A stretch of 64,000 nucleotides of DNA, taken from Sarcocystis neurona. Lineage: Eukaryota; Apicomplexa; Conoidasida; Eucoccidiorida; Sarcocystidae. The stretch covers positions 261,413 through 325,412 of the forward strand of contig KL647292.1 in NCBI GenBank assembly GCA_000727475.1. Reading direction: 5' to 3'. Every line of letters starts with the position of its first letter. Within the stretch, counting starts at the first letter, position 1. A program made the translations under genes and the position numbers. Below are positions 11,438-23,271 of the stretch, piece after piece. Under the pieces are notes generated by a model. The model had not been told where the DNA came from. It searched no databases and saw only the letters and a program-made list of their open reading frames with translations.

Positions 11438-13872
11438 GAGGGCCGCTGGAGCTTGGCTCGCTCCGCAAAAAAAAAGAACTGCTGCCCCTGCTGCTGGGGC
11501 TGCGGCGGCTGTGTGTAAACCGGCTGTCAAAGCGACACACACGTACGCTGTAAGACGTCCACATCTCCACGGACGTTTACGCAGAAGAAACCCGCTGTAC
11601 TACACCCGCGGCAGGAGTATCCATCTAACAGACACGTGTCTCTACGGAAGGCTGCGGCGTCTAAAATCTTCTCGCTATAGATGAAGGCCACACTGGCGCA
11701 ACACGTCGACGAAGATGTACAGCAGGTGAACTTTTGGTTCGACGGGAGATGATCTACACGCCTTCGGAAAACAAACGTACACACAGATGTGTATGTACAC
11801 ACATCATTATGGGTGTGTGTGCGACCTGCCTAGTGGCCTGCGTGGGTCCCACGGGGAATCAGAGATAGACAACAGCTAAGAAAGTGCGACGTCCGCGGGG
11901 ACGACGTCTAAAATTTGAAAGGACACAAAGTGTCCAGACGACACAGAGAAACAGTTGGACGTGTGCATACGTGTAAAGATATATATCTTTTAGTCTTTAG
12001 CGGTGTCTAGGCTACAAGGAGATATCTAGACAAGCGTGCTAGACTCCCGCTTTTATCTATGTGTACTTATATGTATGCACCGGTAGGTGCCCACACGACG
12101 TGTAGAGCAATAGAGACTACCGTGGACGTGTGTGAAGGACGAAGCGTTCTTCTGGTGGGAAACGGTGGCATAGAAGCGTAAACATGAGAGGGGAAGAAGA
12201 ATGGCAGGGGACTCTACGTGGCGTATAGTCACAACGTGTGTAATATATATACACATCCCTAAAGATGCATAGAGGTGTATGTGGAAGCCTGTCTTTCACA
12301 GCACTGCGAGAGAGACGCGCATGTATGCATACGGAGCCGCAGTTGAGAGAGATGCTGGGTCTTCCCATATGAAAAGAATAAACGTGGGAAAAAGAAGTGC
12401 GGCGCGTGCGCCATAAGTCATCCGTTTTTCCTCTGCCACCTGCCGGCCTCCACACGAAGACTTTCCCACCTATCTTTTGTACACTAGTATAGTACGGACC
12501 ACAATAATGTGGGACTCGGTACAAAAGAGGCTGTCCTGAACGGTCCACATGCGTGCATACATATATATATATATATATGTATATACGTATACATGTAAAG
12601 ATAGAGAGAGGGAGAAAGAGAAAGCGAGAGGGCGAGAGAGACATACGTAGTTATACACGTAGACAAGTAGGGATTGAGGCAGCTCAGCAGGTTACCGACA
12701 TATGAGTGAAAACCGGTGCATTCGAGACGCGTACGTTCAGGTAACAGTTGCTGCCCATGTCTAAACGGTGAAACAGATCAAAAAACTTCAACGTAGCGTG
12801 TGCGTAGAGGGAAGGAATACACGCTTTCTCAGTTAAGAGATAAGCAACGGCAAGTGGCACGCATAGACATGTGTGTGCAAAATGCTACGCAAACGTGGAA
12901 TTGACGATCTCACATTGAAAGAAGAAGCGACGGCAAGTGGTAAGGACGTTCACCGAAACTGCTATGCATACGTGCGTACGAATATACGCGCAAATGTGTC
13001 CATGTATACGTATCAGTTTGAGGTTGCAATAACCACACAGTATAGATATGTAATATACATGCGTCTATCTATACGTACATACATATATATATATACATCC
13101 ATACATACAGACATACGTGTAGTATTTTGCATGTATGCTGTAAGAACGCCGTACCGCAGCTTCACACATGCGGACGGTAGAGCATGCGAAGGTGGGAGGA
13201 AATGGGTGGCTTGGAAGACCAGAAAAACACTACTTTCGGTGAAACATTCTGAAGAAAGGCAGCTGCCTTTTATGCACACCATAAAACTGAAGGAAAGCAG
13301 ATATGTTGAAACCAGCTCTCGTCTGTTAACGGCGGGTGAAGTAGCCATGGCTCATGTTATGTTGTCGCGCAAGAAGGGGGGGCTGCCCTCGTCCCACGCC
13401 GGGGGCCAGCGACTACCCATTGTAAAAACGTTTTCGTAACTGCCTCTGTGCTGCAGTGAAGTAGGTGCGCTTTCTTTTTCCGTATTTTAGACATGAATTC
13501 AAACGTTTCAACACTGTGAGTACTGCACACTTTGCAGCAGTTAAGAAATGCAACTGCGTTGGGAAAACCTATCACTTGCAGTGTTCGGACGGCAGCAGCG
13601 TTGTCCGTATAGCAGAAGAAAGTAGACACTTGCCTCTCAACTCCATCTCTTTCGCTCCCTGTAACTAGATCGTTGATGGAATTATTTGTAAACTGCAGAT
13701 GACATGAAAAATCGTGCAAATGCTGATGTTTTACGGCCCAGTGTAAGCGGCGGCGCGTTTGTTGGACACACGAGTGAACTGCAGAGTGGACGAAAAAGCA
13801 CGCAAATACTAGTGTTTCACTGCGTGACGGTGTGCGCCTCATAAAAGCTAGCTGGCATAGGATAACACATCC
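11438..13872. other. Intergenic DNA with microsatellites
   Basis: A TA run lies at about 12560-12583 and GA-rich sequence at 12600-12645, with another TA/CA tract near 13085-13096. Plus-strand ORFs at 12882-13439 and 13465-13668 contain some protein-like stretches, but they are built partly on simple repeats and have no clear splice connections. I assign no gene. Confidence 0.5.
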
Positions 13873-14382
13873 CTAATTTGGTGACTCAACATAAGACGTA
13901 GAAGTGGATAGGCTTATGCCTTCATCCGTCCACACGTGCATGCTGCCCTTCGTAAATCGAGCCATTATGTCCTTGATCCCGTGATATCTCTCGACTTGGT
14001 CAAGGGTAGCGGCGTACATGTATCGTAGGTGATAGACGACCACGTGCATATGTGTAATCGGCCGGATACACGCATCCAGCTGCCTGAACACTGGCATCTG
14101 CGTACCTCATCCACGTGATGTAGTGGACTTCGTAATCAACTGGTGAATCATATGCCTATTGACGGTTGTCATGGCTTCCTTCAAAAATTGCCGCGTTGTA
14201 TGCACGTGCAGCTCCACGTAGGTATACTTCTGCATCTAACCGAATATACGAATATGTGCGTTTGTCTGGTTGTAGTCAATCAGTGATTTGTAAAAGCGTA
14301 CTGCAAAACTGTTTTGCTTTTGCATCAAACATGCACGCCACACGGCAGGCGTCCAAAAGATAGATGTGTAGATGTTTGCTTT
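13873..14382 (-). CDS. Candidate exons of an unidentified minus-strand gene
   Basis: On the minus strand a long pyrimidine-rich tract (about 14395-14460) ends in two possible acceptors. From 14382 down to 14241 an open, protein-like exon follows (contains FWTPAVWRACLMQKQ and FAVRFYKSLIDYNQ) and stops at a GTTAGA donor in phase 1. A second protein-like frame runs 14097-13873 to a stop (contains HMHVVVYHLRYMY and DQVERYHGIKDIMARFTKG). It begins with ATG, or could be entered in phase 1 after an AG twelve bases upstream of that ATG, which lacks a good pyrimidine tract. Codon content differs from the surrounding simple sequence. I recognise no family. The exon link is an inference from phase only, and further exons are expected. 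Confidence 0.28.
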
Positions 14383-14683
14383 CTGCAATTTCCTGACTGG
14401 ATTAAGCAGAAGGAGGAAATAACAGGAGCTAAGGTAGGGAACAAAGAGGAAAGAAACTATGTCGTTTGCACGGTGTAGCCTGGTAAAAAAAGATAAGCAC
14501 TGTCTTACTTTTGCACTGGACTGCATTGTTATACGCTTACGGTAGCGACGTGCAGTGAGGTTTTTAACTGAATGAAATGACTGTCGTTAGGCGCTTGTAC
14601 AGGGGTCCACACAAGTGTAGAGAGTTAAGTGTAAGTACGTATAATAGAAATTTTTTTCGGTACATACAGTTATATACACATAC

Positions 14684-14707
14684 GTGTGTGTGTGTGTGTG
14701 TGTGTGT
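14684..14707. repeat. (TG)n microsatellite
   Basis: An uninterrupted run of about twelve TG units sits inside a region otherwise free of gene signals. Confidence 0.9.
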
Positions 14708-15314
14708 ATGTATGCGTGTATGTAAGTATAACAGAGAGGTGGTGGTGGTGTTATGACTACAGGACAAAAAGATGACACGGCAGAAAGACGATGGGGGAGA
14801 GAGAAAGAATGAGACAAACGCGCATGTATCACAGAGGAGAAACCCGCCGTAGATATCCGCGCTTTTAAGAATATCAGACGTGGGGCTGCTGGCGTCGCCC
14901 TTCAGCGTTGAACGTATTCAGAAACGCGTAATTCATACAGGTTTGTACATACGTGTGAACGTGCGCGTGTACCGACAGGTGTTAGCACATGCATATATAT
15001 ATACATATATGTATGTATACGTGTTTGTGTCCATGCGCGTTGGTAACTATGAATGTGTGACTAAGTGGTGTGTCCTCTTCAGCAGCACGAAACGGGTATG
15101 CACGCGTATGTGCATACACTCTTGCGCGCACACTACGCGTGTGCCTGCCTAACAGCTCCCGGTCGTACGTGGCACGCGTGAGTACGTACCACTGGATACG
15201 ATAGTGAACATATACGTCAAATTCTGTGTGTGAGGATTCGCCTGAGTGCCGTAACGTTGAAAATCCTTGCACATATAAGTTTATGCCTCTGAATGCGGAC
15301 GTCCACGCTCGATT

Positions 15315-15371
15315 GCATGCACATATATATATATATGTATATATATATGTATATATATATATATGTATATG
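15315..15371. repeat. (TA)n-rich microsatellite
   Basis: Nearly pure TA with occasional GTATA units directly follows a TGCATGCA palindrome at 15314-15321. Similar TA tracts occur at about 24860-24868, 25064-25083, 27866-27881, 30747-30766, 61855-61867, 62735-62751 and 63074-63091. Confidence 0.85.
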
Positions 15372-15650
15372 CACACCTGTGTGTGCATGTGTACTACCTC
15401 TTTCCACACCGCTTCTTTGCCGCAGACGCCTCACACGGCTGTACGAATAGAAGAACGGCGGCCTTGGAACAAAGTAGAAGAGAACAAATGCTTACGCAAG
15501 ATTTAGGTATCTGACGTTTTTCCTCCCACTCTCATCAGAATTCTCTCAGACATAGTAGGACAGTTGCACGTAGCATCAGTGCAGGCAACAGAATGTTTGG
15601 ACTTGCGTACGTATGTCTTCTCAAATCCGTAGAAAAAAACCGTGGCCTCA

Positions 15651-15860
15651 GTCCAGCAACTGACTGCACTCTGAATAAGAGTGACTGGCTGACGTTGTAG
15701 AGGAGAGAATGACAGCAGCAGATAAATGTCCAATGTGTTACCGCAAATTCCTACAGTCCAGCAACTGACTGCACTCTGAATAAGAGTGACTGGCTGACGT
15801 TGTAGAGGAGAGAATGACAGCAGCAGATAAATGTCCAGTGTGTTACCGCAAATTCCTACA
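15651..15860. repeat. 105-bp direct tandem duplication
   Basis: Two adjacent copies (15651-15755 and 15756-15860) differ at one position that I can see (CCAATG against CCAGTG). The unit is exactly 35 codons and stays open on the minus strand, where it gives two identical 35-residue repeats inside a 160-codon open frame (15503-15985, no ATG start). The flanking residues of that frame look protein-like, so the duplication may be coding. A recent duplication of non-coding DNA would look the same. Confidence 0.9.
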
Positions 15861-16583
15861 TACGCACCCAATGTTGACGACAAAGGAAAATACCTGGTGT
15901 ACAGTGGAAGTGAGGGTCTAGAGTGTTTAGCCTCTCCTTCCACATCGTGAGTAGAAGCAACAAAGAAAAGCAAAGAACATAGCACCGGATGTGAGGGGCT
16001 TTCGCGCCAGCCGCTTTGTGGTACACTGACTATAAAGAATACCGTACGTACACAGAAAAACAGCAGACTTCTAGACTGGCTATTTTAGGGTATGTCTCAC
16101 CTTTTCTACTCCGGTGTAGACGTAGAATGTGAACGCGCACGTCACCGATGTACTTGTGAAACGATACAGCCGCAGCTGGATATCTTCTTTTGTCTCCCGT
16201 CCTGTATGTGAAACAGAAATGTATTTGCAGACGTAGTGTTCGCGCAGCAAAACGTAGGTCTCTTTAATCGTGTACAACTCTAGTCGAGTTCCAAGGGCGT
16301 AGTTTTCACAACGCCGTTGTGGCTGGTATCTAGCTTTAAGGAGCCGGAGAACCAGACGCTATTCGTCGAGGCGGATGCTGCTGGGCTGTTCTTCTCATGC
16401 TCTCTGTTGTCATTCTCGACCGTGAGCTGCATTTCGTTCAGTTTCCGTACCCAACCACGACGTCAGCTCTGTTGATAGCCGGGTCCCCTCCGTGTGCGTT
16501 GCTTCAGCTCGTAACATGAAAGGCAGTAAGCTGAATAAGCAGAAGTTCTCGCTTGTTCTTCCTCAAGCACTCTGACCGCGTAG

Positions 16584-16748
16584 CTGCTTGCCAGTGACAT
16601 CCGCCAAATTCCGCTCGATTCCTTTTCATCTGCGAGCTCGAATCCTGTGATTTTCTCCAACCTAAGGGAAGCCTACTTTGACTTCCAGACATCGCTTGCG
16701 TACCCGCCAGTCAGCCACCGAAGCTCGGTACAATACTATTTTCTCAGC
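16584..16748 (+). CDS. Candidate upstream exon of RIIa-like gene
   Basis: A pyrimidine-rich tract ends in GCGTAG at 16583, which is also an in-frame stop, so the frame can only be entered by splicing. The following open frame is protein-like (contains SNLREAYFDFQTSLAYPPVSH). It can end before GTGCGT at 16749 in phase 0, which matches the phase-0 acceptor at 16929; an alternative donor is GTACAA after codon TCG, also phase 0. If no donor is used, the frame runs to a TAA at about 16834. Its membership in the same gene as the exons downstream is an inference from phase and spacing. Confidence 0.35.
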
Positions 16749-16929
16749 GTGCGTCTGATTCGTGCCCCGAATGACAGGACGACGCTCACACGTGTTTCAC
16801 TTTTTACCATACCACCCCCTCGCGCGGCCGAATAAAGCACTTTACACCTATTCCTTTATCACTTGTGTGCCTGCGCAGTCCAGAACAAATAGGTGGCCTT
16901 TCTAAATGTGTCGATCCCTGCTGCTGCAG

Positions 16930-17154
16930 AGACGAGATTCAAGTGGCGTCTTTCGCACCCGTCCAGGCAACATGGAATTCAAACACCACTCCGTATCTTC
17001 ATATGAAGGAGCCGAAAGGGAAGAGGGAAATAAAACTCAAACTGCTAATCAAGCAGGGGGCTTGCCACAGAATGCCCACATTTTAGTGGGAGCTCCTTCC
17101 GCGAATGCATTTGCTAACGACATCGAACAACTGGAGAAATTCAATTCCCTCAAC
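16930..17154 (+). CDS. Candidate exon of RIIa-like gene
   Basis: The exon follows CTGCTGCTGCAG (acceptor ending 16929) and ends before GTGCGT at 17155, both in phase 0. Its 75 codons are mixed in composition and end in an acidic, helical segment (FANDIEQLEKFNSLN) that leads naturally into the next exon. It could instead be the first coding exon, starting at the ATG at 16906 or at the ATG at 16972. It has no recognisable domain of its own. Confidence 0.42.
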
Positions 17155-18501
17155 GTGCGTGTTTTGTAGACTGGCAATGCCCTTCATACGTTTGTAGGTT
17201 GAATGAATGAGGAGATCTTCGGAAGCTACCTCCGAAGGACAGTATTTGTGAAATGTACTAGCTCTATCCACTTGATGTGCGTCTGTTTGTAATTGAAAAC
17301 CAGAGAGCAAAGGAAACGGATGTGTGTGAAAAGCTTATAGCTCGAAGGTTATGCATGATGGATTCGTAGAGAGACTATTTGACTCAGTATTTGAGCGTCT
17401 CACAGCAAACTTCAAGTTCGCCGTGGGAGGGATATCCCGAGCTGGAAAGCATACGTCACTGGAACCTCATACATAGCTATACGTAGTACCTTGTACTACG
17501 TATAGGGGTACATCCCAGTAGGTAGTACCGCTAGCACCTGTGAACAGCGACGAAGGTCCACCGTGTAGCTGCCTGCCGCCATCAACATTATTGCCAGGCT
17601 TGAAGTCCAGAACTGAAAAGTAAAGCTCTACACCGTGTTGTAAGCATTAAGACTGTGTGCGTCGCTCGACTTTGGCGACAGTATATTTGTGTAACTATTG
17701 CAAGGACCTCTACTGCAGTGTAAAGTATGTACACCACATGTAAGAACGACATGCACGCGTATGTGGGTGTACACCTACCACGTGTTGTAGATGAATACAG
17801 TCAACTCAGAAGCTTTGGAAATCCTACCTGTAGCTCGTATCTGTACTATGTCAGCTGCATGTAAATATAGAGTACCTGCATCGCAAAGGTTACGCTGTAT
17901 GTGCAGATACAGGATATCTGTAACATTTGGATCTACTATGTCGACAGTGGCTAAGCACGTGTACGCGTATGTATGGGCACAAGAACGACATTTGTGGTAG
18001 GAATCAATGGAAAGCCTGTAGTGTATACACGTAAGCGCAGACATCGCTAGTTGCGCATGAATTTGGCTTCCTCGAATCAGCTTATTTTCTCCTTTCCGTG
18101 TTACCTTGTGCACACATACGTACCTCTATGTATATGCGTTATTACACATGTGTACGTAATTGTCAACGACTGTCAGAGGCAGCTCTTAGTCTTTCTTTCT
18201 TGGAAGGGGAAGGTGAAGAAGGGCTCCTGTCGACGTTGTGCTCACAGCGTTAAGCATCACGAAAGCACAACCAGATATGCGGTCGGCAATGAGACACATA
18301 CGCGATTATGCATGCGACGACGTTGTTGTCCGAGCTTACCACTAGAACCTCCTCACATGAAGGTGCACGAAAGATTCTCTTTCAAACAACTAAACCACGT
18401 GTTGGAATGGCGCAAATCCGATCAAATCTTCACAATGTCTCGATCGTGTCCACTCACGAATATTCTTACTAATATTCACACGCTCTGCGCGCTAGCCCTA
18501 G

Positions 18502-18675
18502 ATCTCCACCATAATTGCAAACGACCTCAAATGTGGAGATGAAAATCTGTTGTACGCCTTTTTGCGCGTTTCTCAGGAAGAGCTCCAAAAGGTCCACTGG
18601 CAATACGTGGGTACACATGCCCAACTGCGCGATATTATGAACGACTTCTGCTCGTCTGTGCTGTTAAACAAGCCG
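18502..18675 (+). CDS. Exon with first half of an RIIa/DPY-30-like docking domain
   Basis: This exon is exactly 58 codons between an AG acceptor (ending 18501) and a GTGAGT donor (18676), phase 0 at both ends. Its C-terminal part (LRDIMNDFCSSVLLNKP) has the pattern of the first helix and turn of the RIIa dimerisation-docking fold: a leucine-rich helix ending in a valine-leucine pair and an N/R/Q-K/Q-P turn. Such domains dimerise and bind AKAP-like amphipathic helices, often in flagellar or signalling complexes. The preceding helix (LLYAFLRVSQEELQKVHWQY) is amphipathic. The donor falls precisely at the inter-helix turn, and the second helix is supplied by the exon at 22539. The family assignment is from motif shape, not from a search. 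Confidence 0.5.
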
Positions 18676-19557
18676 GTGAGTGACGCAAATCACAATAGGC
18701 TTCTATGAAGCAACATAGACAGTCTTTCATCTGAGCGCTTTATAGGTGGAGGTGCAAGTGCGTTGACTTTATCACCAGCACACAAAGAAGGGCTATACTT
18801 CTCGTTCCAGATGCTTTCGACTGCCTTTCTCTCCAGACTGCGGTGCATATCATATAGTATATCATTAGCCAACATAATGGATAATGCAGCGCAAGGAGTG
18901 CATTGAAGCGCTGCAAGCGCGACGATGTTGCTTGATCGTGAACATCTACTGTGCAATAAGTCATTTCCGTAATAAGAAAAGAGGTGTCGGAACACGCACT
19001 GAAGCCTTCTGTCTCTTTAACGTATCCGGTAGTAGACAGGAAAGCGAGACAGCTCAACCTGCGACTTCTCACGTCCTAGTAACGCACTGCGACATCACGT
19101 GAAATCTTGAGTGTGGCTGTATGCCATCCCTGTTTGGCAGGATGATATTTATGCGTACGCAAACGACTACTTTAGCTCCTTCTGTTCTTAAAAGACGGAA
19201 CTCCTTTTGCTCAAGGGGGAGCGTTGGAATAGACAATGTAAGAAGATAACGTTTCAGACTTCGCACTTCTATGCTGTGAAAGAAGGGGAACAGGGAGGTA
19301 GGGGGGGAACAATAATAGCTGGAAAGAAAAAAGACGAAGTGGAGGAACACCGGGTACACACAAGGGACTCAAAGACCCCAGTAGCTGCGCTTTCTCAGCG
19401 ACAAGAGACACGAAGGACAAAAATGAAGAGTACGACGTTCTTGTTTTACAAAGATGTTTGAAGGACACCAGGAGCGGCCGACGACAGGCCAACCGCAACT
19501 GCTGGTCAACCGCAGAGCAGATTTATTAAAATCTGGACGAAGAGTGCCCCTTACAAG

Positions 19558-19665
19558 AAGGAATCTGTGTATCACAGGCGACACCGAGGTAGGAATGCAG
19601 ATATGCTGCAGTGGGAGTCTGTATATCACCGGCGACATCAAGGTAGGGATGCACATCGGCTGGAG
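19558..19665. repeat. Degenerate ~54-bp tandem repeat
   Basis: Two related blocks (from about 19560 and 19614) share the order GGAATCTGTGTATCAC-like, then GGCGACA, then AGGTAGG.ATGCA. On the plus strand the period gives two similar 18-residue units containing ITGD and VGM inside an 89-codon open frame. It is too short to decide whether it is coding. Confidence 0.6.
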
Positions 19666-20298
19666 GGCTGAAGTGAAGCGGGCTTTTTACTTTGGTTCTC
19701 AAAAACGCAGCCCGAAGCACTAGAGCAGAGATGTGGTGTCGGTGTACCACAACCATGTAAGAACATCCTGAGGTTTTGCTCTATGAAGAAGCGGAAGGGT
19801 AGAGCGCAGGAATCTTACGGTCAACAAGGCTTCCAGCACGAAAGTGCGACAACCCGGCACAAAGCATAGGCGCGAAAATGTTATTCAGTAGATGACACAA
19901 ACAGGGAGATAACAAAAAAGGAGAAACACCCTGGCCATCGCCAACACGTACTGAAGTGACGCTTAAGGTGTTCCGAGCAGATGCTGAACTGTTTACAGTG
20001 AAGACGACGCGGTGATACTATCTCCGTAGACTACTAAGGTCGGGAAGTACGTAAATGACACGCTTACGCACACGGATGCTGGTGGCATTTCAAAATGGCA
20101 CTCAGGTCATTTTCTACAAAAACAACGAGAATTGTGCTGATATTCAAAAGCACACATGAGTGTTACTCAAGCCGTTTTGAACAAAGACAAAGCGACTTTC
20201 TGGGTTCAACAGCGTACCGTGATAGTGAACTTTCCCTTCAAGGTGCCCCACTGTGACGGTGGCTTGTAGCTCTGGTTGCTCTTGGGTTCAACCACATT

Positions 20299-20470
20299 GC
20301 CGTGGTGTCAAGTATTTTACCACGGTGCATATTTGTGTGCAGCTTGAATAGATTATAGCGAATGCGGACGTTGGGTACAACTGGAAAAGCTATCGCTAGA
20401 GCTGCGCAGCAATGCCGTGGTGTCACGTACTCTACTACGGTGCATACTTGCGGAGCTTGGGTTCAGCTGG
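20299..20470. repeat. Degenerate ~115-bp tandem repeat
   Basis: GCCGTGGTGTCA, then TACCACGGTGCAT or CTACGGTGCAT, recurs from 20299 and 20414, followed in each copy by a GCTTG block. Copies are clearly diverged. No coding support was found on either strand beyond a short plus-strand ORF. Confidence 0.65.
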
Positions 20471-22538
20471 GAAAGGTATCGTTATTAGAGTCATGCATTT
20501 TTAATGACGCGAATACTCGTCAAATTCCACTTTATCACTGCTGTGCTTTTGTCCAACCAAAATATAAGGCCACGTGCTTTTTCCGAATTACACGCACTTG
20601 TACAATACCTTTGCGTTCTCTCACAAACTTTCGCACAAGGCGCAGGATAATCTTTTATAGGCGCCCAGCGTGGTAGTGCTGCTCGGGCACCGGATGCCTA
20701 CGAAAAGTATGCATGCATCCTTAGTGGAATTCTGCACAAATCTGCCACTACACTACTTGCGCAGTTCGCTGTAGTATGCTTTTACGTTGGCGTATGTGTG
20801 TCATATACTAATTCTTTCTGTAATATGTGATCGGTTAGCTGTAACCACCCGCAGCGTTCCTCTCCGTACCGACGTAACAGCAGGTTCAGTAGCCTGGTAG
20901 TTTACAGTCACTGGTGCGCAACAAAGAATCCATGGGATCGGCAATATGTTCGTTGTTATCCACGTCCACAAAAGTCTGAAGAATATATATACATATATAT
21001 ACGCACATGAATTGCCTTTGAGAAACAGAAAGAAACAGTTCTTACTTCCTGCGTGAAGTTCACAACATATAGTCGTGTTCGAAGCTGTACGCATTTGCAA
21101 GGCAAAGTTCCAGTTGTTATGAAGCAGAAACATCCTACCACTTAGACGTGCAGGGACGTCGGTGGCGTCATTTATGTTACTCGGTGATATCCCTTTGAAA
21201 GTCCGCGGACTTCCTGTCAACAATCCTAATATCGCATCTCTGCGAACACTACAAAGCCCACAGACCCCGCTTCTCTGCTTCGCGATACAGTTGACATAGG
21301 TATACGTACGTGCGTGTGGACGCGTGTTTGCCGGAATGTAGGCATACAAAGAACGAGCGAAACAAGTAAGAAGGGACAACAATAACAGTTATGTCGCGAA
21401 AGCTTTACTGCTCCAGCGAAAACGCATGCTCTCACATGTGGATATCACATGAGGCGACGCCAGAACGCACTAAAAAGTAGACCAAATTAGAATCAACACT
21501 GCAATACGCGGCACGCGCTGCAATTTGCTTGCACCCTTTGCAAGCGCCTAGAGGCCACTAGTACCAAGAACACTTCCCACAAAGGCACGAAAAAGCCACA
21601 CCTTCCAACACATATGTATACGTATGTAGAAATCATACAAATAGAGCCACATACACTTACACGTATGTAGAGATCTGCGTGATCATCTCTACGTATATGG
21701 TATGTGAACGTGGTCATGCATTGCTTTACTTCTTCCCTTGGTTTACGAATAGAACGTTGCACAGTCACAGAACTAGACTTCATTTGAACACCACGCATGT
21801 GTGCGTGCGTGTAACACCGGCCTACACATACTTGACGTACAGGTATGCGTACGCATTCACGTATACACAATTCGTACACATAGGATGGACGTACATTATA
21901 ACAAAAATATGTGTTTACATCACTCCCGTCACATCCTACTACCCATGTACGTAGTGTCTGTGCAAGCGAGCAATCAATGACGGCGCAAACAACTTGCCGA
22001 AAGCACCCACCGCAACTCATTCTTTCCCCGGCCATCGGCTTGCTTGCTGAAACTCTCTGATTTTTATCAGAGAGCAGCAGGTTGACCTTCACGGTCATGC
22101 TGTTGCGGATGATAATGACGATGGTGAAGAGCGCGATAAACGCAGAGCGCTCTGCGCCGTGCGACACGTGTAAAAAACTTCATACTGTAGCTAACTCTCA
22201 AGCATATTAACATATCCATCGCTACATTTACTCAGTCAAACATCGCAATATTGCTCGTGGGTGGAGCCGACAGAGTAACGCAGGACATACCTTAAAAGGG
22301 ATTTATGCTGTCCAATGCGCCGAGACACTCAAAACCCTGCACAACGGTTGGGTACGCTTCGACGACTGTTGCGTTCACATTTTCTTTTCTTTTTACCTGT
22401 TGAAAACATGGGCGCCAACAGAGTGCTGGCAGTGGAACGTAATTTCCCCCACTCTGGGATTTCACAGAAGTGACTCCAATCTCTTTATGCTTCTAGGAGG
22501 CAAAACAAATACTCGGCTGGTGGAGCCCTTCCCTGCAG

Positions 22539-22649
22539 TACAATGACGCTACCGTGCTTTGCGCACACTTCGAAGCGAGGATAAATTTCTTGCTCTTCAA
22601 TCCTTTTATGAGCCCACCGCGTCCCTCGCTTTTCGAAGAAGTGGAGTAA
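22539..22649 (+). CDS. Terminal exon with second half of RIIa-like domain
   Basis: The exon follows a pyrimidine-rich CCCTTCCCTGCAG acceptor (ending 22538), starts in phase 0 and ends in TAA at 22647-22649 after 36 codons. Joined to the exon ending at 18675 it reads KP-YNDATVLCAHFEARI. In RIIa domains the proline of the turn is followed after about eleven residues by the conserved aromatic end of helix 2 (for example EYF or HYF); here the spacing to HF is the same. The predicted protein would be roughly 155-230 residues, depending on which upstream exons belong. The intervening 3.9-kb intron is comparable to those of the NAD kinase gene nearby. An additional exon in between cannot be excluded. 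Confidence 0.48.
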   Translation, partial: YNDATVLCAHFEARINFLLFNPFMSPPRPSLFEEVE

Positions 22650-22776
22650 ACTCTCTCCTGGAAAAGACTACAGGTATTCCACTAACACAGGCCTCTGGAA
22701 ACCCTAACGTTGGAGTCCAGCAATCAGCTGAGAATGACCCCAGACGTAAAAAAATCTAAGAATAGCCCGTCTTCAG

Positions 22777-23271
22777 CTGGTGGTCCACATCCACTCCATT
22801 TCTAAATATTTTAAGTCTAATGTTTTGCATGTGTCTGGTGCACCTCTTTCGCGTTTGCTAGCATGCGAAGTGTCCAGGAGTTTCTCACCATTCGGAGGTT
22901 GTCACCTGCCACATTTTAACGTAAGTTCTACAGCGGAGGACAAATTGACAAGCGCTCGCAGTTCCTTCACTGTCAAAATACAGCTCCAATCAAACCCTAC
23001 GCCTTTTCAGGATAAAGCATTAACACCTATCCTTCCTTTGTACGTAAACTGTGGCAGAGTGGCTGCACCTCAGTACGCAGTAAAGCTTCTTATTATACGC
23101 AGCGATTCTACTCTCTGCGCCCTGTTTTTCATCCCTAAATGCAGTTCAGCACCAGTCTTGTCTTTGCAGCCACGGACTCCAGGAATAGAAACTACCGGTC
23201 TACAAATGGAACCGCCGCTACTCTTTTCTCTGTTTATCTCGATGAGTCGAACACGTAACAAAGTTGCGTAG
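22777..23271 (+). CDS. Candidate exon pair of an unidentified gene
   Basis: A phase-0 acceptor (TCTTCAG ending 22776) opens a 48-codon exon that ends before a strong GTAAGT donor at 22921. A phase-0 acceptor at 22983 (AAAATACAG) opens a second exon running to a TAG at 23269-23271. The 63-base intron between them is itself in frame, so an unspliced reading is also possible. The second part looks like a beta-rich fold (contains LQSNPTPFQDKAL and YAVKLLIIRSD). It lies only 130 bases after the RIIa-like terminal exon on the same strand. No start codon was identified, so more 5' exons are expected. The family was not recognised. Confidence 0.33.
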   Translation: MVVHIHSISKYFKSNVLHVSGAPLSRLLACEVSRSFSPFGGCHLPHFNVSSTAEDKLTSARSSFTVKIQLQSNPTPFQDKALTPILPLYVNCGRVAAPQYAVKLLIIRSDSTLCALFFIPKCSSAPVLSLQPRTPGIETTGLQMEPPLLFSLFISMSRTRNKVA

